64,000 nucleotides of DNA from Daejeonella oryzae DSM 19973. Lineage in GTDB: Bacteria; Bacteroidota; Bacteroidia; Sphingobacteriales; Sphingobacteriaceae. Position 1 is the first letter of the stretch. Each line of letters opens with the position of its first letter. The notes beneath the pieces are model-generated. The model was given only the letters and a program-made list of their open reading frames with translations. It made no database searches and was not told the DNA's origin. Made by a program: the position numbers and the translations under genes. Positions 36,265 through 45,425 of the stretch are shown here, one piece after another. The stretch spans positions 124,001-188,000 of the forward strand of contig NZ_AUHA01000003.1 in assembly GCF_000422945.1 (NCBI RefSeq). Direction: 5' to 3'.

Positions 36265-36990
36265 TTGAGATCTCCCCAAAATAATATATTTCATTTCAAG
36301 CAGTTCGCAGTTGATCAGACGGATTGTGCCATGAAAGTAAATACCGACGCGGTTTTACTGGGCGCATTAGCTAAAGCTGAAAAGGGTGATTCAATTTTAG
36401 ATATTGGTACCGGTACAGGAGTCATCGCTCTGATGCTTGCACAACGTTTCGCCCAATCCTGTGTTGATGCCGTTGAAATTGATCCCGCTGCGGCGGAAAC
36501 TGCAAGCAAAAATTTTGAAAACTCATGTTTCAAAAACCGTGTAAATGCGTATGGTCAATCTTTTCAGGATTTTTTTGTGAATAATCCTTCAAAAAAATAC
36601 GATCTGATCGTGTCAAATCCGCCTTTTTTTCTTAATTCTTTGAAATCTGAAGATGAAAAAAAACAGGTTGCCAGACATACGGATGATTTCTTTTTTAAAG
36701 ATTTGCTTGAACAAGCTTCAGACAGACTCTCAAACCATGGAAAATTGACTTTTATTTTGCCACCTGTTGCTTTTTCAATTGTTTGTCAAATTGCTGCGGG
36801 TTTGAACATGTTATTACTTGAAAAGATTACGGTGCATTCTTTTGAAGAATCTGCAGCTCATCGTTTTATAGCCACTTTCGGTTTTAAAGAAGCAAGGTAT
36901 ACTGAAAATAAAATGGTTATTTACGATGATCCCCAGAAACACTCAAGCCAATATTCGGACCTGCTAAAAGATTTTTTGATAATTTTTTAG
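36265..36990 (+). CDS. TrmN6-like tRNA (adenine-N6)-methyltransferase
   Basis: A 241-residue class I SAM-dependent methyltransferase similar to YfiC/TrmN6, which methylates A37 of tRNA-Val. The N terminus has FHFKQFAVDQTDCAMKVNTD, followed by motif I ILDIGTGTGVIALMLAQR, the acidic motif AVEIDPAAAETA, and the catalytic NPPFF (the NPPY/F motif of N6-adenine methyltransferases). The start is a TTG; it is chosen because the family begins shortly before FxFKQF. It is a single gene, divergent from the TonB gene. The exact tRNA target is inferred from the family. Confidence 0.85.
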   Translation: MRSPQNNIFHFKQFAVDQTDCAMKVNTDAVLLGALAKAEKGDSILDIGTGTGVIALMLAQRFAQSCVDAVEIDPAAAETASKNFENSCFKNRVNAYGQSFQDFFVNNPSKKYDLIVSNPPFFLNSLKSEDEKKQVARHTDDFFFKDLLEQASDRLSNHGKLTFILPPVAFSIVCQIAAGLNMLLLEKITVHSFEESAAHRFIATFGFKEARYTENKMVIYDDPQKHSSQYSDLLKDFLIIF

Positions 36991-37053
36991 CTTTATTAAA
37001 ATACAAATCTTCAACCCGGAATCTATTATTTTAATTGCATTCCTTCTACTGGA

Positions 37054-37743
37054 TTAACCTGCAAAGCAATAGGAGCATCCGTGTTCCTGTGCACGATTCA
37101 GTGCCCACACTCCCGAAGGAACGATTTCTATTCCCGGTAAAATTCCTGCAATCCATTCTTTTTTTATCTCGGCCGGATCTTTTTTAAGTTCTGATGCTAC
37201 TGCCGCAGAATATACAGTTAAAGCCATATCGCAAACGCAAAACATAACTCCGCTTTCCTGCAATTCGTTTATTCCAATGGCTACATTTCCAACTCCGGGT
37301 ATTTTGTAATCTCCGCTTTTAGGTTTCCAGAACGGATTGCGCAGCGAAGCTTTTTTGGTAGCAGGATCATCTGCTTTAAAAAGCTCACCAAATTTATACG
37401 TCGTCCATAATTTATCTTCCATTGCATACGGAATAGCCGCATGGCGCAATACAACTACAACACTATTTTCTTTTTCGGGAGTGCCGGTTTTTTCATTGGT
37501 CATTAAAAACACCCTTGGCCATGCAAAAGGTAAAATCTCATGCGGCATTGTAGCATCAAAAACCATCCGGTGTTTCCCGTTTATTTTATCAAACCAGGCA
37601 TCCTCCGAACTTTTTTCCGGCGAATTTTTGGCTGCCAGATCCAGTGGAGCTAAAACGGAAGTTAAGCCAATAGTGGCTGCGCCTGTCGCAACATTTCCTA
37701 GAAACTCGCGACGACTATTTTTGTGTTGATTTAAATAAGACAT
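37054..37743 (-). CDS. Tat-exported DsrE-like protein
   Basis: A 229-residue protein with a twin-arginine signal: SRREFLGNVATGAATIGL (residues about 10-28), followed by the hydrophobic h-region and a polar linker. The mature part contains VVVVLRHAAIPYAMEDKLW, GVGNVAIGINELQESGVMFCVCDMA and GIEIVPSGVWALNRAQEHG. The ending resembles the smaller exported protein at 22.4-22.8 kb (GVQIVPDGIYEI), which suggests a DsrE-like fold. Tat export means it is exported folded, maybe with a cofactor. The C terminus has CSYCFAG, a possible metal or thiol site. No function is established. Confidence 0.7.
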   Translation of the reverse strand: MSYLNQHKNSRREFLGNVATGAATIGLTSVLAPLDLAAKNSPEKSSEDAWFDKINGKHRMVFDATMPHEILPFAWPRVFLMTNEKTGTPEKENSVVVVLRHAAIPYAMEDKLWTTYKFGELFKADDPATKKASLRNPFWKPKSGDYKIPGVGNVAIGINELQESGVMFCVCDMALTVYSAAVASELKKDPAEIKKEWIAGILPGIEIVPSGVWALNRAQEHGCSYCFAG

Positions 37744-37989
37744 GATATGTGAATCAATGTGTTAATAAAGCAAGAGAGGAAAAAGGCTATCTCTGAAGAG
37801 TGAAGGGCATGACTAAAAGAATATCTAATTTACAAAAAAATTAGTATGTATGTTTTAACTAATTGCTTTAGTATTTTCAATAATATCAATAATTTTTATC
37901 TAAAAAACGAATTAGAAGAATGAATAATAAATTATGATTATAGATTCACAATAGGCATCTTTCATCTACCGAAAAATAGATGATTTAAC

Positions 37990-38484
37990 ATGCAGCGAAT
38001 AGGCTTAATTTCTGATACCCATGGTTTTCTGGATGATGCAGTTTTCAGGCATTTTGATCAGTGCGATGAAATTTGGCATGCCGGAGATTTTGGGAATTTG
38101 GAACTGGCTGATAAGCTTGCAGCATTTAAACCTTTAAGGGGAGTTTACGGCAACATTGATGCAAGCGATATTCGTTCAGTTTACCCGGAAAATTTAAAAT
38201 TTATGTGTGAAGGAGTTAAGGTTTTAATGATCCATATCGGAGGCTATCCGGGCAGATATACTGCAAGGGCTAAAGAAGAAATTGATCAATTTAAACCTTT
38301 GTTATTCATATCCGGACATTCACATATATTAAAGGTGATGTATGATAAAAAAAATACGTGTTTACACTTAAATCCTGGGGCAGCAGGCAAGCATGGTTGG
38401 CATAAAGTGCGCACATTGCTTAGATTTTGCATTTCTGAAGAAAAAATTCATACCTTAGAAGCCATAGAATTAGGTATAAGATAA
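37990..38484 (+). CDS. YfcE/MJ0936-family metallophosphodiesterase
   Basis: A 164-residue calcineurin-like phosphoesterase. The metal-binding motifs are in place: ISDTHGF (DxH), HAGDFGN (GD), YGNID (GNxD), MIHIGG in place of the usual GHG-type His, and SGHSHILK (GHxH). The family splits phosphodiesters such as 2',3'-cyclic AMP, though natural substrates are unclear. The fructose-1,6-bisphosphatase gene begins 19 bases later on the same strand, so the two may be co-transcribed. The small size is normal for this family. Confidence 0.9.
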   Translation: MQRIGLISDTHGFLDDAVFRHFDQCDEIWHAGDFGNLELADKLAAFKPLRGVYGNIDASDIRSVYPENLKFMCEGVKVLMIHIGGYPGRYTARAKEEIDQFKPLLFISGHSHILKVMYDKKNTCLHLNPGAAGKHGWHKVRTLLRFCISEEKIHTLEAIELGIR

Positions 38485-38503
38485 CGTAAAAAGTACACTA
38501 AGT

Positions 38504-39574
38504 ATGCAAGTTGTAAAAACACTCGGTCAGTTCATCATCGAAAAGCAAAATGATTTTCCCTATGCTAAAGGAGAACTATCACGTCTGCTAAGAGATATTG
38601 GTATTGCTTCTAAAATTGTTAACCGGGAGGTTAATAAAGCAGGTTTGATGGATATTTTGGGTGATGCGGGTACAATGAATATTCAGGGTGAATCTCAGAA
38701 GAAATTAGACGTTTATGCAAATGAGCAATTTATATCGGCATTAAAAAGCGGTGGCGAATGCTGTATAGTTGCTTCCGAAGAGAACGATGAATTTGTTTAC
38801 ATTGACGGGGAAGTATCTAAAAATGCAAAATACATAGTGGCCATTGATCCGCTTGACGGCTCTTCAAATATTGATGTGAATGTTGCTGTTGGCACTATTT
38901 TTTCAATTTATCGACGGAAAACTACTGAAGGCAAAGCCACTTTGGAAGATGTACTTCAAAATGGAACCGAGCAGGTGGCCGCAGGATATGTTATTTACGG
39001 TTCATCAACCATGCTGGTTTATACCACAGGTAAGGGGGTAAACGGTTTTACTTTGGATCCCTCAATTGGTGAATTCTGTTTATCTCATCCGGAAATGAAA
39101 ATCCCAAAAGAAGGAACAATCTATTCCCTGAATGAAGGTAATTATGTTCATTTCCCGGATGGTGTTAAAAAATATCTTAAGTATTGCCAGGTTGAAGATG
39201 CTGTAACCAGCAGGCCTTACACCTCAAGGTATATTGGCTCCATGGTAGCAGATATTCACAGGAATATGATCAAAGGAGGTATTTTTATATATCCTACCAC
39301 ATCCAGTGCTCCAAATGGCAAATTAAGACTGGTTTACGAATGCAACCCGATGGCCTTTATAATTGAACAGGCAGGGGGGAGAGCTACAGATGGTTATAAC
39401 CGGATTCTCGAAAAAGAAGTCGTTTCACTTCATCAACGATCAGCCATATTTATAGGATCTGAAAATATGGTTAGAAGGGCAGAAGATATGATGAGAGAAT
39501 TTTCTCCTCTTGATGATCAGATGGAAGCTGATTCTAAATTAGAAAGTTTAGGAATTATTGGCGGATTGGATTAA
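38504..39574 (+). CDS. fbp: Fructose-1,6-bisphosphatase, class I
   Basis: A 356-residue FBPase. The active site signature is visible in [10 protein letters not shown] followed by [19 protein letters not shown] (metal binding and catalysis), [20 protein letters not shown] (substrate binding) and [20 protein letters not shown]. The enzyme makes fructose 6-phosphate in gluconeogenesis. The length is near the 330-350 usual for the class. It is 19 bases downstream of the phosphodiesterase gene. The stop codon is followed by 18 bases before the end of the convergent rnhA gene. Confidence 0.97.
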   Translation: MQVVKTLGQFIIEKQNDFPYAKGELSRLLRDIGIASKIVNREVNKAGLMDILGDAGTMNIQGESQKKLDVYANEQFISALKSGGECCIVASEENDEFVYIDGEVSKNAKYIVAIDPLDGSSNIDVNVAVGTIFSIYRRKTTEGKATLEDVLQNGTEQVAAGYVIYGSSTMLVYTTGKGVNGFTLDPSIGEFCLSHPEMKIPKEGTIYSLNEGNYVHFPDGVKKYLKYCQVEDAVTSRPYTSRYIGSMVADIHRNMIKGGIFIYPTTSSAPNGKLRLVYECNPMAFIIEQAGGRATDGYNRILEKEVVSLHQRSAIFIGSENMVRRAEDMMREFSPLDDQMEADSKLESLGIIGGLD

Positions 39575-39592
39575 TTAAAAGTATTTTCTCTT

Positions 39593-40063
39593 TTAAAAAA
39601 TATCCATTTTCTGATTTTCAGTTTCAAAAAACGTATCAATCAGTAAGCTTTTTGATTTTGAGGCCAGAACTGCGAGTTCATCACAACGTTCATTCTCCGG
39701 GTGGCCAGCATGGCCTTTAACCCAGGTAAATTTTATTTGATGTAATTTGTAAACGGATAAAAACCGTAACCACAGATCCTTATTTTTTTTGCCCGCGAAA
39801 TTTTTTTTGACCCATCCGAAAACCCATTTTTTTTCTACAGAATCAATAATATATTTAGAATCAGAATAAATCATCACTTGCTGTCCGGGAGTTTTAATTT
39901 GTTCCAGTCCTACAATTACAGCCATTAATTCCATGCGGTTGTTAGTAGTTTTCCTATATCCTGCAGAAATTTCCTTGTAATGTTTTCCGGATCTTAGAAT
40001 AACCCCGTAACCGCCTGGTCCAGGATTTCCGCTTGATGCCCCGTCTGTATAAATCTCAATCAT
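39593..40063 (-). CDS. rnhA: Ribonuclease HI
   Basis: A 156-residue RNase H1, normal bacterial length. The catalytic acidic residues are in IEIYTDGASSGNPGPGGYG (Asp6), NNRMELMAVI (Glu48), MIYSDSKYIIDSV (Asp70) and HPENERCDELAV (the final Asp). The handle region WVKKNFAGKKNKDLW is basic. It removes the RNA strand of RNA-DNA hybrids. It converges on fbp. The N terminus begins directly with the first beta strand, so the start is secure. Confidence 0.96.
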   Translation of the reverse strand: MIEIYTDGASSGNPGPGGYGVILRSGKHYKEISAGYRKTTNNRMELMAVIVGLEQIKTPGQQVMIYSDSKYIIDSVEKKWVFGWVKKNFAGKKNKDLWLRFLSVYKLHQIKFTWVKGHAGHPENERCDELAVLASKSKSLLIDTFFETENQKMDIF

Positions 40064-40251
40064 CCTATTACCTCAGCCCGATTTTTTGCATAGCAATATT
40101 ACTGATTTTGTTTTTAATCAGCTTTTAAACTTTGGTAATTGAATTCTTCTTAATAACTTTTCAATTAGATTTTATTTAAGTAATTGAAAGACAGTATGTA
40201 ATTTTAAAATGCAGAGGATTTCAAAATAAATCTGCAAGAAAGCTGAAAAAA

Positions 40252-40282
40252 TTTGCAGAATATGCCAAATTAGTTACTTTTG
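40252..40282 (+). promoter_or_regulatory. Promoter of tRNA-His
   Basis: TTTG (40252-40255), 19 bases, then TACTTTTG (40275-40282): an exact fit to the Bacteroidota sigma-A consensus TTTG-N19-TAnnTTTG. The tRNA begins 15 bases downstream, so transcription should start a few bases before it. This is the best promoter in the window and shows the organism's promoter type. Confidence 0.85.
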
Positions 40283-40296
40283 CAGACACAATAAAC

Positions 40297-40371
40297 GGTA
40301 GATGTAGCTCAGCTGGTTAGAGCATCGGTTTGTGGTACCGAGGGTCGTGGGTTCGAGCCCCATCATTTACC
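40297..40371 (+). tRNA. tRNA-His (GTG)
   Basis: A complete cloverleaf. With the extra G(-1) typical of tRNA-His paired to C73, the 7-bp acceptor stem is GTAGATG/CATTTAC. The D arm is GCTC-AGCTGGTTA-GAGC, the anticodon arm TCGGT-TTGTGGT-ACCGA with anticodon GTG, and the T arm GTGGG-TTCGAGC-CCCAT. The 3' CCA is not fully encoded (C73 is followed by CAA) and must be added by the CCA enzyme. A terminator follows immediately. Confidence 0.97.
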
Positions 40372-40373
40372 CA

Positions 40374-40407
40374 AACCCTTTTCAGTTTCCTGAAAAGGGT
40401 TTTTTAT
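40374..40407 (+). terminator. Terminator of tRNA-His
   Basis: AACCCTTTTCAG and CTGAAAAGGGTT form a 12-bp stem with a 4-base loop followed by TTTTTATTTT, only two bases after the tRNA. Confidence 0.9.
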
Positions 40408-40720
40408 TTTATTGATTATCTAAATTCTTCCATTAACTTTTTTAATAAACGCATAATAAATCAGTCAATTATTAAGTTAATTAATAATTTAATTTTTAAT
40501 TGCGATTTTGCGGTTTGAATCCCTAAAAATTGCGTTTTAATTCTTTGCATTTAAGAAGCAATTTTAAAATTTCTTATGTTTTTTACCTTTAAATCACATT
40601 AATCAATTTTTTGAAAAAGATTATCATAGAAATTAGTGATTTGAATATGAGTGAATTACCCAAAGTTAATTAACAGAATGAATTAAATTTTAACTTAAAT
40701 TAAACAATATTAAAATATCG
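40408..40720. other. AT-rich intergenic region after tRNA-His
   Basis: About 310 very AT-rich bases with no recognised gene. It contains a T-arm-like string (GGTTTGAATCCC, about 40511-40522) that does not belong to any foldable tRNA. Possibly a degenerate leftover, but too little to call. Confidence 0.4.
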
Positions 40721-40750
40721 TTGTTTACATGTTCAATTTATATATATTTG
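40721..40750 (+). promoter_or_regulatory. Promoter of the ubiX leader transcript
   Basis: TTG (40721-40723), 19 bases, then TATATTTG (40743-40750), a match to TAnnTTTG. It would start a transcript near 40755, just before the first of two hairpins and about 95 bases before ubiX. Confidence 0.6.
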
Positions 40751-40754
40751 CAAT

Positions 40755-40823
40755 GCCCTCCCAAAGGGCATGTTTTTCATAGGTAGATGTAGGGTCGAAT
40801 ACTTGTTATTCGGCCCTTTTTTG
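40755..40823 (+). ncRNA. Small hairpin-rich RNA or leader in front of ubiX
   Basis: Two stem-loops lie downstream of a good promoter. The first is ATGCCCT/AGGGCAT (40753-40771, loop CCCAA) followed by GTTTTT. The second is an 11-bp stem AGGGTCGAATA/TATTCGGCCCT (40791-40817, loop CTTGT) followed by a T run, a standard intrinsic terminator. The piece between them carries GGTAGATGTAG, which is identical to the 5' end of the tRNA-His gene. It could be a free small RNA of about 70 bases or an attenuating leader of ubiX. I know no RNA family that fits. The 5' end is inferred. Confidence 0.45.
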
Positions 40824-40847
40824 TATTTTGAGAATTCAGAATTGAAT

Positions 40848-41426
40848 ATGAATAAGAAAAGGAAAATTGCAGTTTCAGTAACAGGAGCCAGCGGATCTGT
40901 TTATGCGAAGGTATTATTTGATAAATTATCTGAGTTAAACGATCAAATTGAAGAAATTGCTGTGGTTATGTCAGACAATGCACGTGACGTTTGGAAATTT
41001 GAACTGGGAAACGAAGATTATAAAAATCTGAATTTTACTTTTTATGATAAAAATGATTTCATGTCGCCAATCGCTTCCGGGTCTGCCCGATATGATACAT
41101 TAATTGTATGTCCATGTTCTATGGGAACGATGGGAAGAATTGCTGCAGGCATATCAAACGATCTGACCACGAGGGCTGCAGATGTAATCCTGAAAGAGCG
41201 GCGCAAACTGATTCTGGTTATCCGCGATACTCCTTTTAATTTAATTCATATTAATAATATGAAAACTATTACCGAGGCAGGAGGAATTATTTGTCCGGCA
41301 AGTCCATCCTTTTACAGTAATCCTAAAACCATAGAAGAGGTTGCAGCAACGGTTGTAAACCGCGTAATTGATTTATGTGGCTTGGAAAACAATTCCTACC
41401 GTTGGGGCGGGGATTCCAAGATGTAA
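40848..41426 (+). CDS. ubiX: Flavin prenyltransferase UbiX
   Basis: A 192-residue UbiX/Pad1-family protein. The start at 40848 gives MNKKRKIAVSVTGASGSVYA, in which SVTGASGS is the FMN-binding P-loop-like motif; the longer in-frame start at 40770 would run through the upstream terminator hairpin and is rejected. Other family motifs are CPCSMGTMGRIAAGISNDLTTRAADV and RKLILVIRDTPFNLIHINNM. UbiX makes prenylated FMN, the cofactor of UbiD decarboxylases; in Bacteroidota it often serves menaquinone-related (futalosine) or other decarboxylases. ubiD is not in the window. Confidence 0.94.
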   Translation: MNKKRKIAVSVTGASGSVYAKVLFDKLSELNDQIEEIAVVMSDNARDVWKFELGNEDYKNLNFTFYDKNDFMSPIASGSARYDTLIVCPCSMGTMGRIAAGISNDLTTRAADVILKERRKLILVIRDTPFNLIHINNMKTITEAGGIICPASPSFYSNPKTIEEVAATVVNRVIDLCGLENNSYRWGGDSKM

Positions 41427-41476
41427 CATATAATTCTCATATAAATATTCCATCCATAGAAACAATCTACATTTAT

Positions 41477-41484
41477 TATCTTTG
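41477..41484 (+). promoter_or_regulatory. -7 promoter element of mtaB
   Basis: TATCTTTG fits TAnnTTTG and lies nine bases before the mtaB start codon, so the transcript would have almost no leader. A -33 TTTG was not found. Confidence 0.4.
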
Positions 41485-41492
41485 CGGATTGT

Positions 41493-42812
41493 ATGAAGAA
41501 AAAGGTTGCATTTTACACGCTGGGTTGTAAGCTCAATTATTCAGAGACATCGACCATAAGCCGTCAGTTTTCTAAGGCTGGTTTTGATACGGTTAATTTT
41601 ACCGATCAGGCAGATGTTTATGTGATCAACACCTGTTCGGTGACTGAAAATGCGGATAAAAAATGCCGTAAAGTTGTTAAAGAAGCTTTAAAATATTCAC
41701 CAAATGCCTATATCACCATTGTTGGATGTTATGCTCAGCTAAAACCCACAGAAATTTCTGAGATACCGGGTGTGGATATGGTTTTAGGAGCAGCTGAAAA
41801 ATTTCTGATCATTGATTATATAAATGATCTTACAAAACAGCCTAAAACTCTTGTATATAATCAGGATATAGCGCAAACCAATCAATTTATCCCGGCTTAT
41901 TCCTTTGGAGACCGCACCCGCACTTTTCTAAAAGTTCAGGACGGCTGCGATTATTCCTGTACTTTTTGCACCATTCCTTTGGCCCGTGGTTCAAGCAGGA
42001 GTGATTCTATTGAAAGTGTTATTTCCCAGGCAAACGAAATTGCTGCTTCCGGAGTTAACGAAATTGTATTAACCGGAGTTAATCTGGGGGATTTCGGAAT
42101 TCGAAATGGCGAACGGGAAAACAGGTTTTTTGACCTGGTTAAAGCTTTAGATGAAGTTAAGGGAATCAACCGGATTCGTATTTCATCCATTGAACCTAAT
42201 CTTTTGACTAATGAAATCATTGATTATGTATCTATTTCAAAACGATTTGTTCCGCACTTTCATATTCCATTACAATCGGGCTCAAATAAAATTTTGGGAT
42301 TGATGCGTCGCAGATATCGCCGCGAATTATATACAGAGCGTGTTGCTAAAATCAAGGAACTTATGCCAAACTGTTGCATTGGAGTAGATGTAATTGTTGG
42401 TTTCCCCGGCGAAACCCGGGAGGATTTTCTGGAAACCTATGATTTTTTAAATCAGTTAGACATTTCTTATTTGCACGTTTTTACCTATTCAGAACGAGAA
42501 AATACGCCAGCTGCCCAAATGCCTGACCCTGTTCCTGGTTCAGAGCGTGCAGACAGAAGTAAGATGCTTCATATTTTATCTGAGAAGAAACGAAGAGCAT
42601 TTTATGAATCACAATTAGGCCAGCATGCTGAGATTTTGTTTGAGGCTGATCAGAAAGATGGATTTATGCATGGATTCAGCAGGAATTATGTAAAAATAAA
42701 AGCACCTTATGATCCGCTATTGGTAAACGGAATTAAGAATGTTCAACTGATGAATATCGCTCCCGACGGCGATGTAGAAATTCTGGAAACAGCAGAAATT
42801 TTATCGCATTAA
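41493..42812 (+). CDS. mtaB: tRNA ms2t6A methylthiotransferase MtaB
   Basis: A 439-residue radical-SAM methylthiotransferase. The N-terminal domain has the three Cys for the auxiliary cluster (YTLGCKLNYSETS, INTCSVTENADKKCR, IVGCYAQLKP), the radical SAM motif is CDYSCTFCTIPLARG, and HFHIPLQSGSNKIL plus VGFPGETREDF follow. The C-terminal TRAM-like region ends the protein. MtaB adds a methylthio group to t6A37 in tRNA. The N-terminal GCKLNYSE distinguishes MtaB from MiaB (GCxMNxxDS) and RimO. Single gene with a -7 element right in front. Confidence 0.95.
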   Translation: MKKKVAFYTLGCKLNYSETSTISRQFSKAGFDTVNFTDQADVYVINTCSVTENADKKCRKVVKEALKYSPNAYITIVGCYAQLKPTEISEIPGVDMVLGAAEKFLIIDYINDLTKQPKTLVYNQDIAQTNQFIPAYSFGDRTRTFLKVQDGCDYSCTFCTIPLARGSSRSDSIESVISQANEIAASGVNEIVLTGVNLGDFGIRNGERENRFFDLVKALDEVKGINRIRISSIEPNLLTNEIIDYVSISKRFVPHFHIPLQSGSNKILGLMRRRYRRELYTERVAKIKELMPNCCIGVDVIVGFPGETREDFLETYDFLNQLDISYLHVFTYSERENTPAAQMPDPVPGSERADRSKMLHILSEKKRRAFYESQLGQHAEILFEADQKDGFMHGFSRNYVKIKAPYDPLLVNGIKNVQLMNIAPDGDVEILETAEILSH

Positions 42813-42876
42813 AAAAGATTGGCCTGAATTAAATTTTAAATCTTTCCAAATTCCCGCAACATTGTATATTTAGGGC

Positions 42877-44052
42877 ATGTTTCCAACCATAACCTATCTT
42901 ATTGAATATCTTTTTGGTATTCATATTCCTCTCCCTATTCAAACTTTTGGATTTTTTGTCGCACTGGCTTTTATGGCTGGTTACTGGGCTTTAACTCAGG
43001 AATTTAAGCGGAAAGAAAAACAAGGCCTCGTTCTTCCTTTCACCCGAAGCGTAAAAGTTGGAGAGGGAGCTTCCATAAGTGAGATGGCTTTAAATGGAGT
43101 TTTTGGGTTTTTAGTGGGATATAAGTTGCTGGATGGTTTATTAAATTATGCAGAATTTGTAGCAAATCCGCAAAGTTTCATCCTATCAGGAAGAGGAAAT
43201 TTTATTGGTGGAATTATATTGGCTGCCATTTTTGTTTACTGGGCATATTCTGAAAAGAAAAAAGAACAGCTTCCTCAACCTAAAATTATTAAAGAAACCG
43301 TTCACCCATATCAAACCATGGGTACACTGATTATGTGGGCTGCCATATGGGGTTTTTTGGGCGCTAAAATATTTCATAATCTGGAGTATTGGGATGATTT
43401 TATAAAAGATCCGGTGGATGGTTTATTATCCTTTAGCGGTCTTACTTTTTACGGCGGTTTGATTTGCGGAGGTGCAGCAGTTTTATATCATTCTGCCAAA
43501 TATGGCGTAAAGTGGGTTCACATGCTTGACATTGGAGCTCCTGGAATGATGCTGGCTTACGCAGTTGGTCGTATTGGATGCCACATGTCCGGCGATGGGG
43601 ATTGGGGTATTGAAAACACTTCTGCAAAGCCTGACTGGTTAGGCTGGGCTCCGGATTGGGTATGGGCTTTTAAATATCCGCATAATGTGGTTAACGATGG
43701 AGTTCCAATTCCGGGTTGTGTTGGTAATTATTGTAATGAACTTCCTGTAGCGGTTTTTCCAACGCCTTTTTATGAAGTTGTAGCTTGTTTAGTTCTATTC
43801 GGAATTTTATGGTCATTAAGAGATCGTATTAAAATTCCGGGTTTAATGTGGTCTATTTACATGATATTTAATGGTCTGGAAAGATTTTTTATCGAATTAA
43901 TTCGTGTTAACTCTAAGTATCATGCCTTCGGTTTAAGCTTTACGCAGGCCGAACTTATTTCTTTTATACTGGTTGTTGGAGGCGTTATCGGCGTAATATG
44001 GTCAATTTCATATGCCCGAAAACACCCGGAAACTTTGCCTGAAAATTCATGA
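42877..44052 (+). CDS. lgt: Prolipoprotein diacylglyceryl transferase, long form
   Basis: A 391-residue membrane enzyme with about seven segments. The signature is in [18 protein letters not shown], where the Lgt consensus is GRIGNFxNGE; the catalytic Arg is in this motif and [14 protein letters not shown] form other conserved parts. It attaches diacylglycerol to the lipobox Cys of prelipoproteins, several of which are encoded in this window. Compared with about 260-290 residues in other bacteria it carries insertions (around 45-70 and 245-285, where [20 protein letters not shown] occurs), as is common in Bacteroidota. Its end overlaps the next start by four bases (ATGA), so they share a transcript. 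Confidence 0.93.
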   Translation: MFPTITYLIEYLFGIHIPLPIQTFGFFVALAFMAGYWALTQEFKRKEKQGLVLPFTRSVKVGEGASISEMALNGVFGFLVGYKLLDGLLNYAEFVANPQSFILSGRGNFIGGIILAAIFVYWAYSEKKKEQLPQPKIIKETVHPYQTMGTLIMWAAIWGFLGAKIFHNLEYWDDFIKDPVDGLLSFSGLTFYGGLICGGAAVLYHSAKYGVKWVHMLDIGAPGMMLAYAVGRIGCHMSGDGDWGIENTSAKPDWLGWAPDWVWAFKYPHNVVNDGVPIPGCVGNYCNELPVAVFPTPFYEVVACLVLFGILWSLRDRIKIPGLMWSIYMIFNGLERFFIELIRVNSKYHAFGLSFTQAELISFILVVGGVIGVIWSISYARKHPETLPENS

Positions 44053-44840
44053 ACTTAGGTGCGTTAACTGATCAGGTTATTTCCCTTACAAAAGTTGTGG
44101 GAAGCTTTATCATGCAGGGATCGTTAGTTTTTGACAGAGAAAATATAGAATATAAAGGCTTAAATGATCTGGTATCGTATGTTGACAAAACCGCCGAACA
44201 TAAATTAGTTGAGGGTTTAAGTGTAATTCTGCCGGAAGCTGGCTTTACCACAGAAGAGAAAACCAGCAGCAAAGTAGGAGATGTGTACGACTGGATCATT
44301 GATCCGCTTGACGGAACAACTAATTTTATTCATGGGATTCCTGCTTTTTCTATCAGTATTGCTTTACAGAAAAACGGAGAATTAATTATGGGTGTGGTTT
44401 TTGAAATGAACCGCGATGAATGTTTTTCAGCCTATAAAAATGGGGGAGCATGGTTAAACGGCAAACCAATCTCTGTTTCTAAAGCCCTGAAATTAGAAAA
44501 TACCCTATTAGCGACTGGTTTTCCATACTACGATTTTGAAAAGCAGGAGCCTTATTTAAATGTTTTTAGGGACTTAATGCAAAAATGCCATGGTTTACGC
44601 AGAATTGGTTCAGCAGCTGTTGACCTTGCATATGTAGCCAGCGGCAGATTTGACGGATATTTTGAGTATAATTTAAATTCCTGGGATGTTGCTGCCGGGA
44701 TTGTTCTTGTTAGAGAAGCAGGCGGTGAAGTAAGTGATTTTAGCGGAAAAAATAATAGTATAGAAAAAAGAGAAATCATTGCTACTAACGGTAAAATCAC
44801 AGCAGAAATGCTTCAGATTATAAATCGCTATTTTATTTAA
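44049..44840 (+). CDS. suhB: Inositol monophosphatase-family protein
   Basis: A 263-residue phosphatase. The IMP signatures are [20 protein letters not shown] (metal binding) and [23 protein letters not shown], and the Glu/Asp of TEEKTSSK is the third. The family dephosphorylates inositol phosphates and other sugar phosphates; SuhB also binds RNA polymerase in proteobacteria. Here the gene starts inside the stop codon of lgt (ATGA overlap), a translationally coupled pair. No other inositol gene is near, so the substrate is open. Confidence 0.92.
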   Translation: MNLGALTDQVISLTKVVGSFIMQGSLVFDRENIEYKGLNDLVSYVDKTAEHKLVEGLSVILPEAGFTTEEKTSSKVGDVYDWIIDPLDGTTNFIHGIPAFSISIALQKNGELIMGVVFEMNRDECFSAYKNGGAWLNGKPISVSKALKLENTLLATGFPYYDFEKQEPYLNVFRDLMQKCHGLRRIGSAAVDLAYVASGRFDGYFEYNLNSWDVAAGIVLVREAGGEVSDFSGKNNSIEKREIIATNGKITAEMLQIINRYFI

Positions 44841-44951
44841 TTTTAAATTCGAAAAAACTATTTAATTTTAAATATTACCTGATCTGCAAAACCATTACAT
44901 TGTATTAAATATTTAATCCTTTTTTATCAACTAACATTTATAATACTTTAT

Positions 44952-45419
44952 ATGTCAAGAACTCAGAAAATTTTAATTGGGGTATTAGCCATAATTATTT
45001 TAATTCAGTTTATCAGACCCGCTAAAAATATTTCTGTTGCTGCAACGCCTAATGATATATTTGAACATTATCAGGCTCCGGATACTTTAAAGCAATTAAT
45101 TAAAACTGCTTGCTATGACTGTCATTCTAATAATACGGTGTACCCATGGTATTCAAATATTCAACCTGTTGCCTGGTGGTTAAATGATCATGTTGAAGAA
45201 GGGAAGAGTAAATTAAATTTTTCTGAATTTGCAACCTACACCGCTAAGAAAGGAGATCACAAACTGGAAGAAGTAATGGAAGAAGTTAAAGAAGGTAATA
45301 TGCCTTTGAAATCTTATACTTTGATTCACACCAAAACTAAGTTAAATACATCTCAGCGGGAAGCGATAGTTCAATGGGCTATGCAAACACGGAAACAAAT
45401 TCAGCCAAATATTCAATAA
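44952..45419 (+). CDS. Haem-binding domain protein
   Basis: A 155-residue protein with an N-terminal membrane segment (ILIGVLAIIILIQFI) and a periplasmic part with one cytochrome c-type haem motif CYDCH (CxxCH) within DTLKQLIKTACYDCHSNNTV, followed by YPWYSNIQPVAWWLNDHVEEG. This matches the Haem_bd family common in Bacteroidota. It is a single-haem protein anchored to the membrane. It is followed by a strong bidirectional terminator. Its redox partner is unknown. Confidence 0.88.
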   Translation: MSRTQKILIGVLAIIILIQFIRPAKNISVAATPNDIFEHYQAPDTLKQLIKTACYDCHSNNTVYPWYSNIQPVAWWLNDHVEEGKSKLNFSEFATYTAKKGDHKLEEVMEEVKEGNMPLKSYTLIHTKTKLNTSQREAIVQWAMQTRKQIQPNIQ

Positions 45420-45425
45420 AAAAAA

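Noticed and set aside
40511-40522. T-arm-like string GGTTTGAATCCC downstream of tRNA-His
   Set aside because: No acceptor, D or anticodon arm could be found around it, so it is not a tRNA gene.
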